From the NCBI RefSeq assembly GCF_000418325.1, contig NC_021658.1, positions 11,546,001 through 11,610,000 on the forward strand: a stretch of 64,000 nucleotides of DNA, read 5' to 3'. Source of the stretch: Sorangium cellulosum So0157-2 (GTDB lineage Bacteria; Myxococcota_A; Polyangia; Polyangiales; Polyangiaceae). Positions 1-7,887 of this stretch are shown here, in pieces. Numbering within the stretch: the first letter of the stretch is position 1; every line of letters begins with the position of its first letter. The notes below the pieces were generated by a model that was given only the letters and a program-made list of their open reading frames with translations, was not told the DNA's origin and did not search any database. The position numbers and the translations under genes are program-made.

Positions 1-2186
1 TCGTTGCGCAGCACGCTCACGGTGTTGCTGCCGTGGTTCGCGACGGCGAGGTCGAGCCGGTCGTCGCCGTTCAGGTCCGCCGCCGCAACCGAGGTGGGGC
101 TATCGCCCGCTGGGTAGTCGACTTTGGGGGCGAAGGTGCCGTTGCCCTCGTTGCGCAGCACGCTCACGGTGTTGCCGTAAACGTTCGCGACGGCGAGGTC
201 GGGCTGGCCGTCGCCGTTCAGGTCCGCCGCCGCAACCGAGGTGGGGTACTCACCCGTTGGATAGTCGAGCGTGGAGGCGAAGATGCCGCCGTTGCCCTCG
301 TTGCGCAGCACGCTCACGGTGTTGCCGTAAACGTTCGCGACGGCGAGGTCGGGCTGGCCGTCGCCGTTCAGGTCCGCCGCCGCAACCGAAGTGGTACGAT
401 TGCCCATTGGATAGTCGCGCGTGGGGGCGAAGGTGCCGTCGCCCTCGTTGTGCAGCACGCTCACGGTGTTGCTGTCGGAGTTCGCGACGGCAAGGTCGGG
501 CCTGTCGTCGCGGTTCAGGTCCGCCGCCGCGACCGCGTAGGGGAGATCGCCCGTTGGGTAGTCGACTTTCGGGGCGAAGGTGCCGCTGCCCTCGTTGAGC
601 AGCACGCTCACGGTGTTGCTGTCGGAGTTCGCGACGGCGAGGTCGGGCGGGCCGTCGCCGTTCAGGTCCGCGGCCGCAACCGAGTAGGGACCATTGCCCG
701 TTGGGTAGTCGACTTTCGGGGCGAAGGTGCCGCTGTCCTCGTTGCGCAGCACGCTCACGGCGTTGCTGTAAACGTTCGCGACGACGAGGTCGGGCCGGTC
801 ATCGCCGTTCAGGTCCGCGGCCGCAACCGAGTAGGGGCCATTGCCCGTTGGGTAGTCGACTTTCGGGGCGAAGGTGCCGCTGTCCTCGTTGCGCAGCACG
901 CTCACGGCGTTGCTGTAAACGTTCGCGACGACGAGGTCGGGCCGGTCATCGCCGTTCAGGTCCGCGGCCGCAACCGAGTAGGGGCCATTGCCCGTTGGGT
1001 AGTCGATTTTCGGGGCGAAGGTGCCGTTGCCCTCGTTGACCAGCACGCTCACGGTGTTGCTGTGAAAGTTCGCGACGGCGAGGTCGGGCTGGCCGTCGCC
1101 GTTCAGGTCCGCGGCCGCAACCGAGTAGGGGCTATTGCCCGTTGGGTAGTCGACTTTCGGGGCGAAGGTGCCGTTGCCCTCGTTGACCAGCACGCTCAAT
1201 GTATTGCTTTCGGAGTTCGCGACGGCGAGGTCGGGCTGGCCATCGCCGTTCAGTTCCGCGGCCGCGACCGTTTTGGGGCTACGACCCGTCGAGTAGTCGA
1301 TTTTGGGGGCGAAGGTGCCGTTGCCCTCGTTGCGCAGCACGCTCACGGTGTTGCTGCCATAGTTGGCGACGGCGAGGTCGGGCTGGCCATCGCCGTTCAG
1401 TTCCGCGGCCGCGACCGTTTTGGGGCTACGACCCGTCGGGTAGTCGATTTTGGGGGCGAAGGTGCCGTTGTCCTCGTTGCGCAGCACGCTGACAGTGTCG
1501 CTGCCGGAGTTCGCGACGGCGAGGTCGGGCTGGCCGTCGCCGTTCAGGTCCACCGCCGCCACCGAGGCAGGACTGTTACCCACAAGAAAAGACAGGGTGA
1601 ACCCGGGATTTCTACAGATGCAGGTCCCATTGCCGCAGCTCTCGCCCACTCCACAAGCCACGGGCTCGCCGTTCTTGCATGCGGCGGTGTCCGGATCACA
1701 CCCGACACATGGATCGCAGACATCCCCATTGTTCTGCCAGCTCCCGTTCGCGTCGCAGTACTGCGGGCTGGTCCCCGAGCACTGCAAATCCCCCGGCGTA
1801 CAGGTCTGCACGCATTCGCCGCCCGAGCAATGATAACCAGGAGCCGAATCGCACGGTTCACGCGTGCTCTTCCATCGCCCGTTCTCGTCACACGCCTGCG
1901 GCGTGAGCCCCTGGCATCGTTTACCCCCGGGAGCGCAACTCCCGGTGCACTCGCCGGCAACGCAGGTCTGACCAACGCATGGGCTCTCTGACGCGTTCCG
2001 CCATTGTCCCGCGCTGCAGATCTGGGGCCGATCGTCTTTGCACTGCCTGGCGCCTTCCTGGCACACGGCCGACGTGAACTCGCCGATCCCTAGCACACCG
2101 TTGCACGCCCACAGCACGAAGCTGACGAGGACCGCTCCCAAGACCCGTACGCCGCGCGAGATCCCTCCCTGTTTCGGCTGGCCCAT
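1..2186 (-). CDS. FG-GAP/VCBS repeat lipoprotein, 3' end outside window
   Basis: The frame is open from the ATG at 2186 to the left edge, about 728 codons, so the C-terminus is missing. A basic N-terminus and hydrophobic stretch end in a lipobox-like LWAC (Cys28), so the protein is probably a lipoprotein exported to the cell surface. Residues about 30-205 are cysteine-rich with spaced C-x-G motifs. From about residue 205 there are some eleven 49-residue FG-GAP/VCBS units, each with a core like ADLNGDGxPDLAVAN. That core fits the D-x-N-x-D-G-x-x-D calcium loop known from integrin-type beta-propellers. The start ATG shares one base with the stop of the upstream PEGA gene (TGATG), implying translational coupling. 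A full-length paralogue lies at 11659-14490. The ligand is unknown. Confidence 0.9.
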   Translation of the reverse strand, partial: MGQPKQGGISRGVRVLGAVLVSFVLWACNGVLGIGEFTSAVCQEGARQCKDDRPQICSAGQWRNASESPCVGQTCVAGECTGSCAPGGKRCQGLTPQACDENGRWKSTREPCDSAPGYHCSGGECVQTCTPGDLQCSGTSPQYCDANGSWQNNGDVCDPCVGCDPDTAACKNGEPVACGVGESCGNGTCICRNPGFTLSFLVGNSPASVAAVDLNGDGQPDLAVANSGSDTVSVLRNEDNGTFAPKIDYPTGRSPKTVAAAELNGDGQPDLAVANYGSNTVSVLRNEGNGTFAPKIDYSTGRSPKTVAAAELNGDGQPDLAVANSESNTLSVLVNEGNGTFAPKVDYPTGNSPYSVAAADLNGDGQPDLAVANFHSNTVSVLVNEGNGTFAPKIDYPTGNGPYSVAAADLNGDDRPDLVVANVYSNAVSVLRNEDSGTFAPKVDYPTGNGPYSVAAADLNGDDRPDLVVANVYSNAVSVLRNEDSGTFAPKVDYPTGNGPYSVAAADLNGDGPPDLAVANSDSNTVSVLLNEGSGTFAPKVDYPTGDLPYAVAAADLNRDDRPDLAVANSDSNTVSVLHNEGDGTFAPTRDYPMGNRTTSVAAADLNGDGQPDLAVANVYGNTVSVLRNEGNGGIFASTLDYPTGEYPTSVAAADLNGDGQPDLAVANVYGNTVSVLRNEGNGTFAPKVDYPAGDSPTSVAAADLNGDDRLDLAVANHGSNTVSVLRN
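712..1005. repeat. two identical 147-bp FG-GAP units in tandem
   Basis: Bases 712-858 and 859-1005 are the same 147-bp sequence by eye. They encode two consecutive identical 49-residue FG-GAP units of the leftward gene, while neighbouring units differ at many positions. This suggests a very recent unit duplication or gene conversion inside the array. Confidence 0.8.
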
Positions 2187-3658
2187 CAGAACCTCCCTCT
2201 CACCTCGAAGCCCCCGAGCCCCACGCCCGCGCTCACGCTCGGCCCGACGCGCCGTTCGCCGTCACCGGGCCGCGTGAGCAGCAGCACGGCCGTCCCCGCC
2301 CCCGCCCCGAGTCCCGCCACCACCAGACCGACGGTGGCCGCCGTTCCTAGGGCCTCCGCGGCGCGCTGGTTCCCTGCCTCAGTGGAAGGACACTGTTTGT
2401 TCGGACAGCGGGCGTTGAGCTCATTGAGCCTGTTGAGCGCCAGCCCTCCGGTTACGGCAAACACCCCGAGCCCCGCCACCCCCACGCCGTAGGCCAACCC
2501 GACGCCGATCTTCCTGTTCCTCGCGGCGCGCGCCTCGGCCTCGAGGTCCGGCTGTCGCTCCAGCGACACCGACAGCTCCCGCTGCTTGCGCCGCTCGAGC
2601 TGCACCGTTTGCTTTGCCGGGAAGAACCCCCCCGCGCTCACCTCGATCTCATGCTTCCCCAACGGGAGCCGTCCTTCCCACGGCGCTTTGCCCACCGCCT
2701 TCGAATCGATCCTCACCGTCGCCCCCGTCGGCGTCGACTCGACCCGCAGCGACGCGTCTTGCTCCTCCGCCCCCAGCACCACCCGGGTCTCCTCGTACAG
2801 CCTCACCGACGCCGTCGTTACGCTCGAGGCCACCTTCGCCCCGTGCTCCGCCACCGTCGTGGGCGCGTCACACGCGAGCAGCGCTTCTTCCCATATGAAA
2901 CCGTGCAACCGCACCTTGTGCTCCCCGACATCCACCAGACCTCGCCAGGGCGTCACGCCGACATGTTTGCCGTCCAGCTCCACATGAAGGACCCAGTTGT
3001 GCTTCTCGCTAACCACGAGCCACCCGTCCCTCGACGTCGCCACGAGCTCGGCCACGTTTTCCTTTCCGGCTCTGACGTCCACGGTCGTCCTGATGGGCTC
3101 GACCCCCTCTTTCTCCACGCGGACGGCCCGCCTGCCCGCGCTCACCCGCAGCGGCATTTCCAGCGGGAGCCTGCCGCGCAGGCGATCGTCGACGAACAGC
3201 GACGCCCCGGCCGGCGCGTCGCCCGCCACCGCCAGCGTCCCCACGAGGCCCGAGAGCTCCGCCATATCCGCCGACACCATCGCCTCTATCTTCGCAGGCA
3301 GCTTCGGGTACTCGCGGCGCATCTCCTCGTACTGCTCCAGCGCGTCGTCGTACTGCCCGAGCTGCTTGAGGCACGAGGCGACATAGCCCATCGTGTTCCG
3401 GTTCTTCTTGAGCCAGAGCGACCTGCGAAACGCCTCCAGCGCCTCGCGGTACTCCCGCTTGTCGAAGCGCGCGACGCCCTCTTCGAAGTGCGCGCGAGCC
3501 TCGGCCTCCTCGCTGGAGGTCGCCGCATGCGGTGCCTTACCGGGTGGCGCAGGCGGCGCCGCCTTCGCGCCGGCGTCGAGCAGCATCAGCGCGAGGACCC
3601 AGCCAACCAGCGTTCTCAAATGAAATGGACGCACAAATCCTGTCCTCCTCCCGATCAT
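2186..3658 (-). CDS. TPR-PEGA domain membrane protein
   Basis: 490 aa. A signal-anchor-like segment (residues about 14-33) is followed by a TPR-like helical region (about 50-125; pattern RAHFEEGVARFDKREYREAL). Next come three PEGA-type beta modules: one around GASLFVDDRLRG..LPLEMPLRVSAGRRAVRVEKEG, one around ELDGKHVG..PWRGLVDVGEHKVRLHG, and one around GATVRIDSKAVGKAPWEGRLPLGKHEIEV. Two hydrophobic segments lie near the C-terminus. PEGA domains are known as surface or periplasmic modules often linked to kinases and S-layer-like proteins. It is the fourth gene of the leftward cluster, and its stop overlaps the start of the FG-GAP gene. It is paralogous to the protein at 10124-11659. The role is inferred as a membrane link between the cytoplasmic NTPase/protease pair and the exported FG-GAP protein. 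Confidence 0.85.
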   Translation of the reverse strand: MIGRRTGFVRPFHLRTLVGWVLALMLLDAGAKAAPPAPPGKAPHAATSSEEAEARAHFEEGVARFDKREYREALEAFRRSLWLKKNRNTMGYVASCLKQLGQYDDALEQYEEMRREYPKLPAKIEAMVSADMAELSGLVGTLAVAGDAPAGASLFVDDRLRGRLPLEMPLRVSAGRRAVRVEKEGVEPIRTTVDVRAGKENVAELVATSRDGWLVVSEKHNWVLHVELDGKHVGVTPWRGLVDVGEHKVRLHGFIWEEALLACDAPTTVAEHGAKVASSVTTASVRLYEETRVVLGAEEQDASLRVESTPTGATVRIDSKAVGKAPWEGRLPLGKHEIEVSAGGFFPAKQTVQLERRKQRELSVSLERQPDLEAEARAARNRKIGVGLAYGVGVAGLGVFAVTGGLALNRLNELNARCPNKQCPSTEAGNQRAAEALGTAATVGLVVAGLGAGAGTAVLLLTRPGDGERRVGPSVSAGVGLGGFEVRGRF

Positions 3659-3682
3659 CCAACCGTCACGACGCCCGTCACA

Positions 3683-4174
3683 TCATCCGTCGTCGAACCC
3701 GCCGAAGCGCGCCGGTCTCTTCGGCGCCTTCGGGGCGGGTCTCGGCGGGGGCGCCTCGTTCAGGTCAATGAACGGCGGAGAAGGCTGGTTCTCCTGAATC
3801 AGCACCGGCTTCTCCGCCGCCTTGGCGCCCTTCCACACGCGCACCCAGCGCTGGTCGCCGACCTTGCCGACGAGATCGATCGCGCCGTCCCGGCGATAGG
3901 CCGTCTGGCCGTTCACCTCCACCAGGGCGTCGCCCGGAACCACAAGGAGGGGCACCCGGCGCTCGTCCGGCCCGAGGACGGCCATCCCGGTGCGCGCCGC
4001 TGCCCTGGGCAGCGCGGCGCTGACCGCGCTCGACACCGCCGGCGCGCCGCCGTCCGCGCCCGGCACGCCGCCGTCCGCGCCCGCCGTCGGCCGTCCACAA
4101 GCGACAAGGCACATCGCCACCACCGCGACAATCGCGCCCCCGCGACGCTCGCGTCCCCTGCTCCTGACGCTCAT
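3683..4174 (-). CDS. small PEGA-like lipoprotein
   Basis: 163 aa. The ATG at 4174 overlaps the stop of the NTPase-WD40 gene by 4 nt (ATGA), which fixes the start. A basic N-terminus, a hydrophobic stretch and a LVAC lipobox (Cys26) mark a lipoprotein. After an Ala/Gly-rich linker, one beta-rich module (about residues 62-128; LLVVPGDALVEVNGQTAYRR followed by a strand ending in VRVWKGAK) resembles a single PEGA unit. The tail is proline-rich. There is a 24-nt gap to the next PEGA gene. No enzyme motif is visible; it is probably an accessory lipoprotein of the cluster. Confidence 0.75.
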   Translation of the reverse strand: MSVRSRGRERRGGAIVAVVAMCLVACGRPTAGADGGVPGADGGAPAVSSAVSAALPRAAARTGMAVLGPDERRVPLLVVPGDALVEVNGQTAYRRDGAIDLVGKVGDQRWVRVWKGAKAAEKPVLIQENQPSPPFIDLNEAPPPRPAPKAPKRPARFGGFDDG

Positions 4175-7100
4175 TGCCCCTCCTGCCCGCTCCCGAAGAA
4201 CGGCGTCCTCGAATGCTCGCGCTCGCACGCCGCATACCGCTCCGACGCTCTGTCCGGCGCCTCGCCAAGGTGGAGCACCCGCAAGCTCGCGGGAAGGCAA
4301 TCCACATTGCTCGACAGGAGTCCCCTCCGTAGCTCGTCGGCGTCGATCGTGAACGTGCGGGTCGTGTTGTCGGCCGCGACCGTGAAGAGCCGCTTCCCGC
4401 CGTCGAGGAAGGCCATCGCGAGGATCGCCGCCTGCGTGTCGAGCTGGACAGGCTCGCTCATCCCGGGGCGCTCCCACGCCTCGCGGCTCCACAGGAGGAC
4501 GCCGCCCTGCCGCAATGAGACGGCGATCCGGTCGCCGCCAGGGCTCCAGATCGCCTGGAGGACCGCGACACCCCGATCGAGGGACGCCGCGACCGCGCCG
4601 CTCCGCGCGTCCCAGACCTGGACGGTGCCGTCCTCGGAGCCGGTCGCGATCCACGCCCCGTCGGGGCTCCAGGCCGCGCTGTACACGGCGCCCCCATGCC
4701 CCTTGAACGCCACGAGCTCCTGGGCCGCCGAGGCCAGCCAAACGCGCGCCGTGTGATCCATGGACGTGGTAACGATGCGCTGCGCGTCCGGGCTCCACGC
4801 GGCCGAGGTGAGACCGTCGGTGTGCCCGGACAGCACCCGTGCGCTCCCCGCGCCGTTCACGGAGACCACGCGCGCGGTCCGATCGTCCGATACCGTGACG
4901 AGGAGCGTTCCACCCGGGCTCCACGCGGCGGCGCGCACGGCAGCCGTGTGGCCCAGGATCGACACGGGATCTCCCTTGGCGTCCACGCGGACGATGCGCG
5001 TCACCCCGTCGAAGCCTGCCACGGCGACGCGCGCGCCGTCGGGGCTCAAAGAGGCGTTGGCGATCCATGCGTCCTGCTGCGCGAGCACGACGCTCTCGCC
5101 GGTGCCGTCCGCGCGCCACACGCGCACGGTGCGGTCGTCGTAAGCGGAAGCCACGAGCTCGGCGCCGGGGCCGACGAACGCAGAATGGTAGAACGCGCTG
5201 CGCTCGCGCGGCAACGACTCGAGCATCGTCGGGCGCCAGATCCGCACCGTGCTGTCTCGCGAAGGAACCCCGACCTGCGGCGCCGCAGCCGTGAGCACGC
5301 GCGTTCCATCCGGGCTCCACGCGGCCGACAACACCGGGGCATCGTGCCCGGCAAGGACGAGATCCTTGCCCCCCTCCGACGGCCAGAGGCGCACGGTGTG
5401 ATCGAGCGAGGCCGTGGCGACATACCTGCCGTCCGGGCGGAAGGCCACGAAGGTGACCGCGCGCCCGTGCCCCGCGAGGACGACCGGCTCTCCGGTGCCG
5501 TCGGCGCCCCAGATCCGCGCCGTCTTGTCGGCCGACGCGGTGGCGACGCGCGCGCCGTCGCGGCTCCACGCGGCGAAGAGGACGTTGCCCTGATGGCCCT
5601 CGAGAACCACCGGTTTCCCCTTGCCCGAAGCGTCGAAGATCCGGGCCGTGCCGTCGCTGCATCCGGTCAGGACGCGGGTCCCATCCGGACTCGGCACGGC
5701 AAAGAGGACGCCGGCCTCCGACCCTCTCAAGATCACCGGCTTCCCGGCACCGTCGGCCGCCCAGACACGCGCTGTCCCGTCGTCCGAAGCGGTGAGCACG
5801 CGCGTCCCGTCATCGAAGAAGACGGCCGCGTTCAGCGGTCCCGTGTGGCCCTTCAGCTCGACCACGCCGCCCCCATCGACGCTGTGGACGCGGGCAACGT
5901 GGTCGGCCGAAGCGGTCACGACGCGGCCTCCGTCGGGGCTCCACGCAGCGCGGCGGACAGGCCCGCTCCCAGCGTCGAGGAGCACCGCGATCAGATTGCC
6001 GCCAGCGCCCCAGAGGCGCGCTGTCCCGTCCTCCGAGGCGGTGAGCACGCGCTTGTCGTCGGGGCTGAAGGCAACCGCGCTGATCGCCCCCTGGTGCCCG
6101 GAGAACACGACAGGATCGCCCGTTCCGCCGGCGTTCCAGAGCCTCGCCGTCGTGTCGTCGGACGCAGACAGGACCCACTGGCCATCATGGCTCCACACGG
6201 CCGCGCGGAGCGGCTGATCGTGACCGCGGAGCGTGACGAAGAGCGAATTCTGGCCGAGCGCGTCGCTCGCCAGCGCGACCCAGCCGCGCGCGGTCTCGGG
6301 CCTCTTCACCTCCGGCAAGAGCTTGATGCCCCACGCCATCTGACCGCCGTTCTTGAGCTCGCGAAAGCCCGCGAGCAGGCGCGCGTCGGAGGCCTCGATC
6401 TCCTTGTTCTTGGCGTTCGCCTCGGCCGCCTGGGCTTCGCTCATCGCGGCCTGGGCCCTCTCCCGCTGGCCATAGGCATAGAGGACCAACACCACGGCGC
6501 CCGCCGCCACCACGACCGCGACGACGGCCACCGTCGCGAAGAAGCGCCGCTGCGCCCGCGCTTTTCTAAGCCGCCTCTCCGCCTCGCCGCGCTCGCGCGC
6601 GAGCTCCCTCACCTGCTCCTCTTCGCGGCGGCGCTGCGCCTCCTCGAGCTCGCGCTGCTGCCGCGCCTCGGACACCCGGCGCGCCAGCCAGTCGTGGCCG
6701 ATCTCGAAATACCGGCTGCCCTGGTGCTCCTCGGCGTGGAGGATGGCGGCGCCCTCGAGCGCCTTGAGGATCGGCCCGAGCTCCTCGGCCGGAAAGAGCC
6801 GGAGCAGCTCCTTCTCGGTGCGCAGCGTGCGGCTGCCGTCCGCCGTGACGAGGTGATCTTCCAGGAGGCGCCGCGCCGCGGCGCTGAGCGCGCCGAGATC
6901 GTCGAGCGTCGCCTCCAGATACCGGCGCAGGATCGGCTCGGCCTCGACGGCCTCCTGCTTCGCCGCGTCGCCGCCCTGCGCCCGCTGCTGGAACAGCGCC
7001 CGGCAGACGATCTGCGCGTAGGCGGCCTGCGCCTCGGCCTCGTCCGACTCGGCCTGACCGGGCATGCGCACCTGCAGCAGGAGCGTGCGCATCGGCTCGA

Positions 7101-7887
7101 GCTCCCAGGTCTGCGGCGGCTGTCCGCCGGCCGCGGCCTTGCAAACCGCCTCGGAGAGCTCGGCCACGGTGAGCGGGCCGACCCGGAAGCCGTGGCTCAA
7201 CAGCCGGCGGTGCTCGCGCAGCCGATCGCGGAAGCGGCCCAGGTAATCCTCGCGGAGCAACAGCACCGCGCGCAGGCCGCGGAGCGGCGTGTCCACGAGG
7301 CGATTCAAGGCGGCGAAGAACGCCTCCACCTCGGTCGTGCTCCGGCTCGGGTAAAGGAGCTGCTCGATCTGATCGAGGTACAGGAGCACGATCCGGGGCG
7401 ACTTGCGCCCGGCGCGCTGCGCGGCCGACAGCAAGGCCTCTTCGGCCGGCAGGTCGGCCGGCCGCTCGCCGAACGAAAGCGCGGTGTAGACCGCGTCCGC
7501 GAGCCATTCCGTGGGCTCCTTGTTCTCGGGCCAGGCGTCGATCCGCACGACGCGGATCCGCTGCGTGTCGACGAGCGACGGGATCACCGACGCTTGCATG
7601 AGCGATGATTTGCCCGCGCCGGACGGCCCGTAGACGGTCACGCAGCGGTTGGCGAGGACGCTCGCCTCGAGGCGGTACGAGAGCTCTTCGCGGCCGTGGA
7701 ATCGCTCCCGATCGGCGGCGCGGTACGGCTGCGGGCCGGGAAAGGGGTTCGGTGCGGTGAAGATGCCGGTGCGCTCCGCGTCCGCGCCCGAGGGCCGGCC
7801 GATGCTGGGCACGGCCAGGCTGCTCGGCGCTTCGTCCGCCGGCGCTTCGTCCGCCGGCGCGCCTTCCGGCGGCGTGCTCCCGCTCAT
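4171..7887 (-). CDS. nSTAND NTPase-transmembrane-WD40 protein
   Basis: 1238 aa. The start ATG at 7887 overlaps the stop of the CHAT gene (ATGA); the longer open frame upstream lies inside that gene and is rejected. The order is: a linker (1-50); an nSTAND/NACHT-like P-loop domain with Walker A GPSGAGKS (87-94) and Walker B LLYLDQIEQL (about 168-177); a helical region and short coiled coil; one transmembrane helix (about 448-470); then about 15 WD40 blades from residue about 552 to the end, typical unit GHxxxVxxAAWSPDGxRVLTASxDxTARxW. Fifteen blades could make two seven-bladed propellers. STAND proteins are known signal switches that oligomerise on ligand binding. Here the propellers lie C-terminal to the membrane helix, so which side they occupy is uncertain. 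The partner is probably the adjacent CHAT protein. Confidence 0.9.
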   Translation of the reverse strand: MSGSTPPEGAPADEAPADEAPSSLAVPSIGRPSGADAERTGIFTAPNPFPGPQPYRAADRERFHGREELSYRLEASVLANRCVTVYGPSGAGKSSLMQASVIPSLVDTQRIRVVRIDAWPENKEPTEWLADAVYTALSFGERPADLPAEEALLSAAQRAGRKSPRIVLLYLDQIEQLLYPSRSTTEVEAFFAALNRLVDTPLRGLRAVLLLREDYLGRFRDRLREHRRLLSHGFRVGPLTVAELSEAVCKAAAGGQPPQTWELEPMRTLLLQVRMPGQAESDEAEAQAAYAQIVCRALFQQRAQGGDAAKQEAVEAEPILRRYLEATLDDLGALSAAARRLLEDHLVTADGSRTLRTEKELLRLFPAEELGPILKALEGAAILHAEEHQGSRYFEIGHDWLARRVSEARQQRELEEAQRRREEEQVRELARERGEAERRLRKARAQRRFFATVAVVAVVVAAGAVVLVLYAYGQRERAQAAMSEAQAAEANAKNKEIEASDARLLAGFRELKNGGQMAWGIKLLPEVKRPETARGWVALASDALGQNSLFVTLRGHDQPLRAAVWSHDGQWVLSASDDTTARLWNAGGTGDPVVFSGHQGAISAVAFSPDDKRVLTASEDGTARLWGAGGNLIAVLLDAGSGPVRRAAWSPDGGRVVTASADHVARVHSVDGGGVVELKGHTGPLNAAVFFDDGTRVLTASDDGTARVWAADGAGKPVILRGSEAGVLFAVPSPDGTRVLTGCSDGTARIFDASGKGKPVVLEGHQGNVLFAAWSRDGARVATASADKTARIWGADGTGEPVVLAGHGRAVTFVAFRPDGRYVATASLDHTVRLWPSEGGKDLVLAGHDAPVLSAAWSPDGTRVLTAAAPQVGVPSRDSTVRIWRPTMLESLPRERSAFYHSAFVGPGAELVASAYDDRTVRVWRADGTGESVVLAQQDAWIANASLSPDGARVAVAGFDGVTRIVRVDAKGDPVSILGHTAAVRAAAWSPGGTLLVTVSDDRTARVVSVNGAGSARVLSGHTDGLTSAAWSPDAQRIVTTSMDHTARVWLASAAQELVAFKGHGGAVYSAAWSPDGAWIATGSEDGTVQVWDARSGAVAASLDRGVAVLQAIWSPGGDRIAVSLRQGGVLLWSREAWERPGMSEPVQLDTQAAILAMAFLDGGKRLFTVAADNTTRTFTIDADELRRGLLSSNVDCLPASLRVLHLGEAPDRASERYAACEREHSRTPFFGSGQEGQ

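Noticed and set aside
1..1600. Regular 147-bp repeats considered as a CRISPR or satellite array
   Set aside because: The period is a whole number of codons and encodes FG-GAP units; there are no short repeats with unique spacers.
33..1991. Long open frame on the + strand across the FG-GAP array (652 codons)
   Set aside because: It is antisense to a gene with clear FG-GAP motifs; the 147-bp repeat and high GC keep several frames open.
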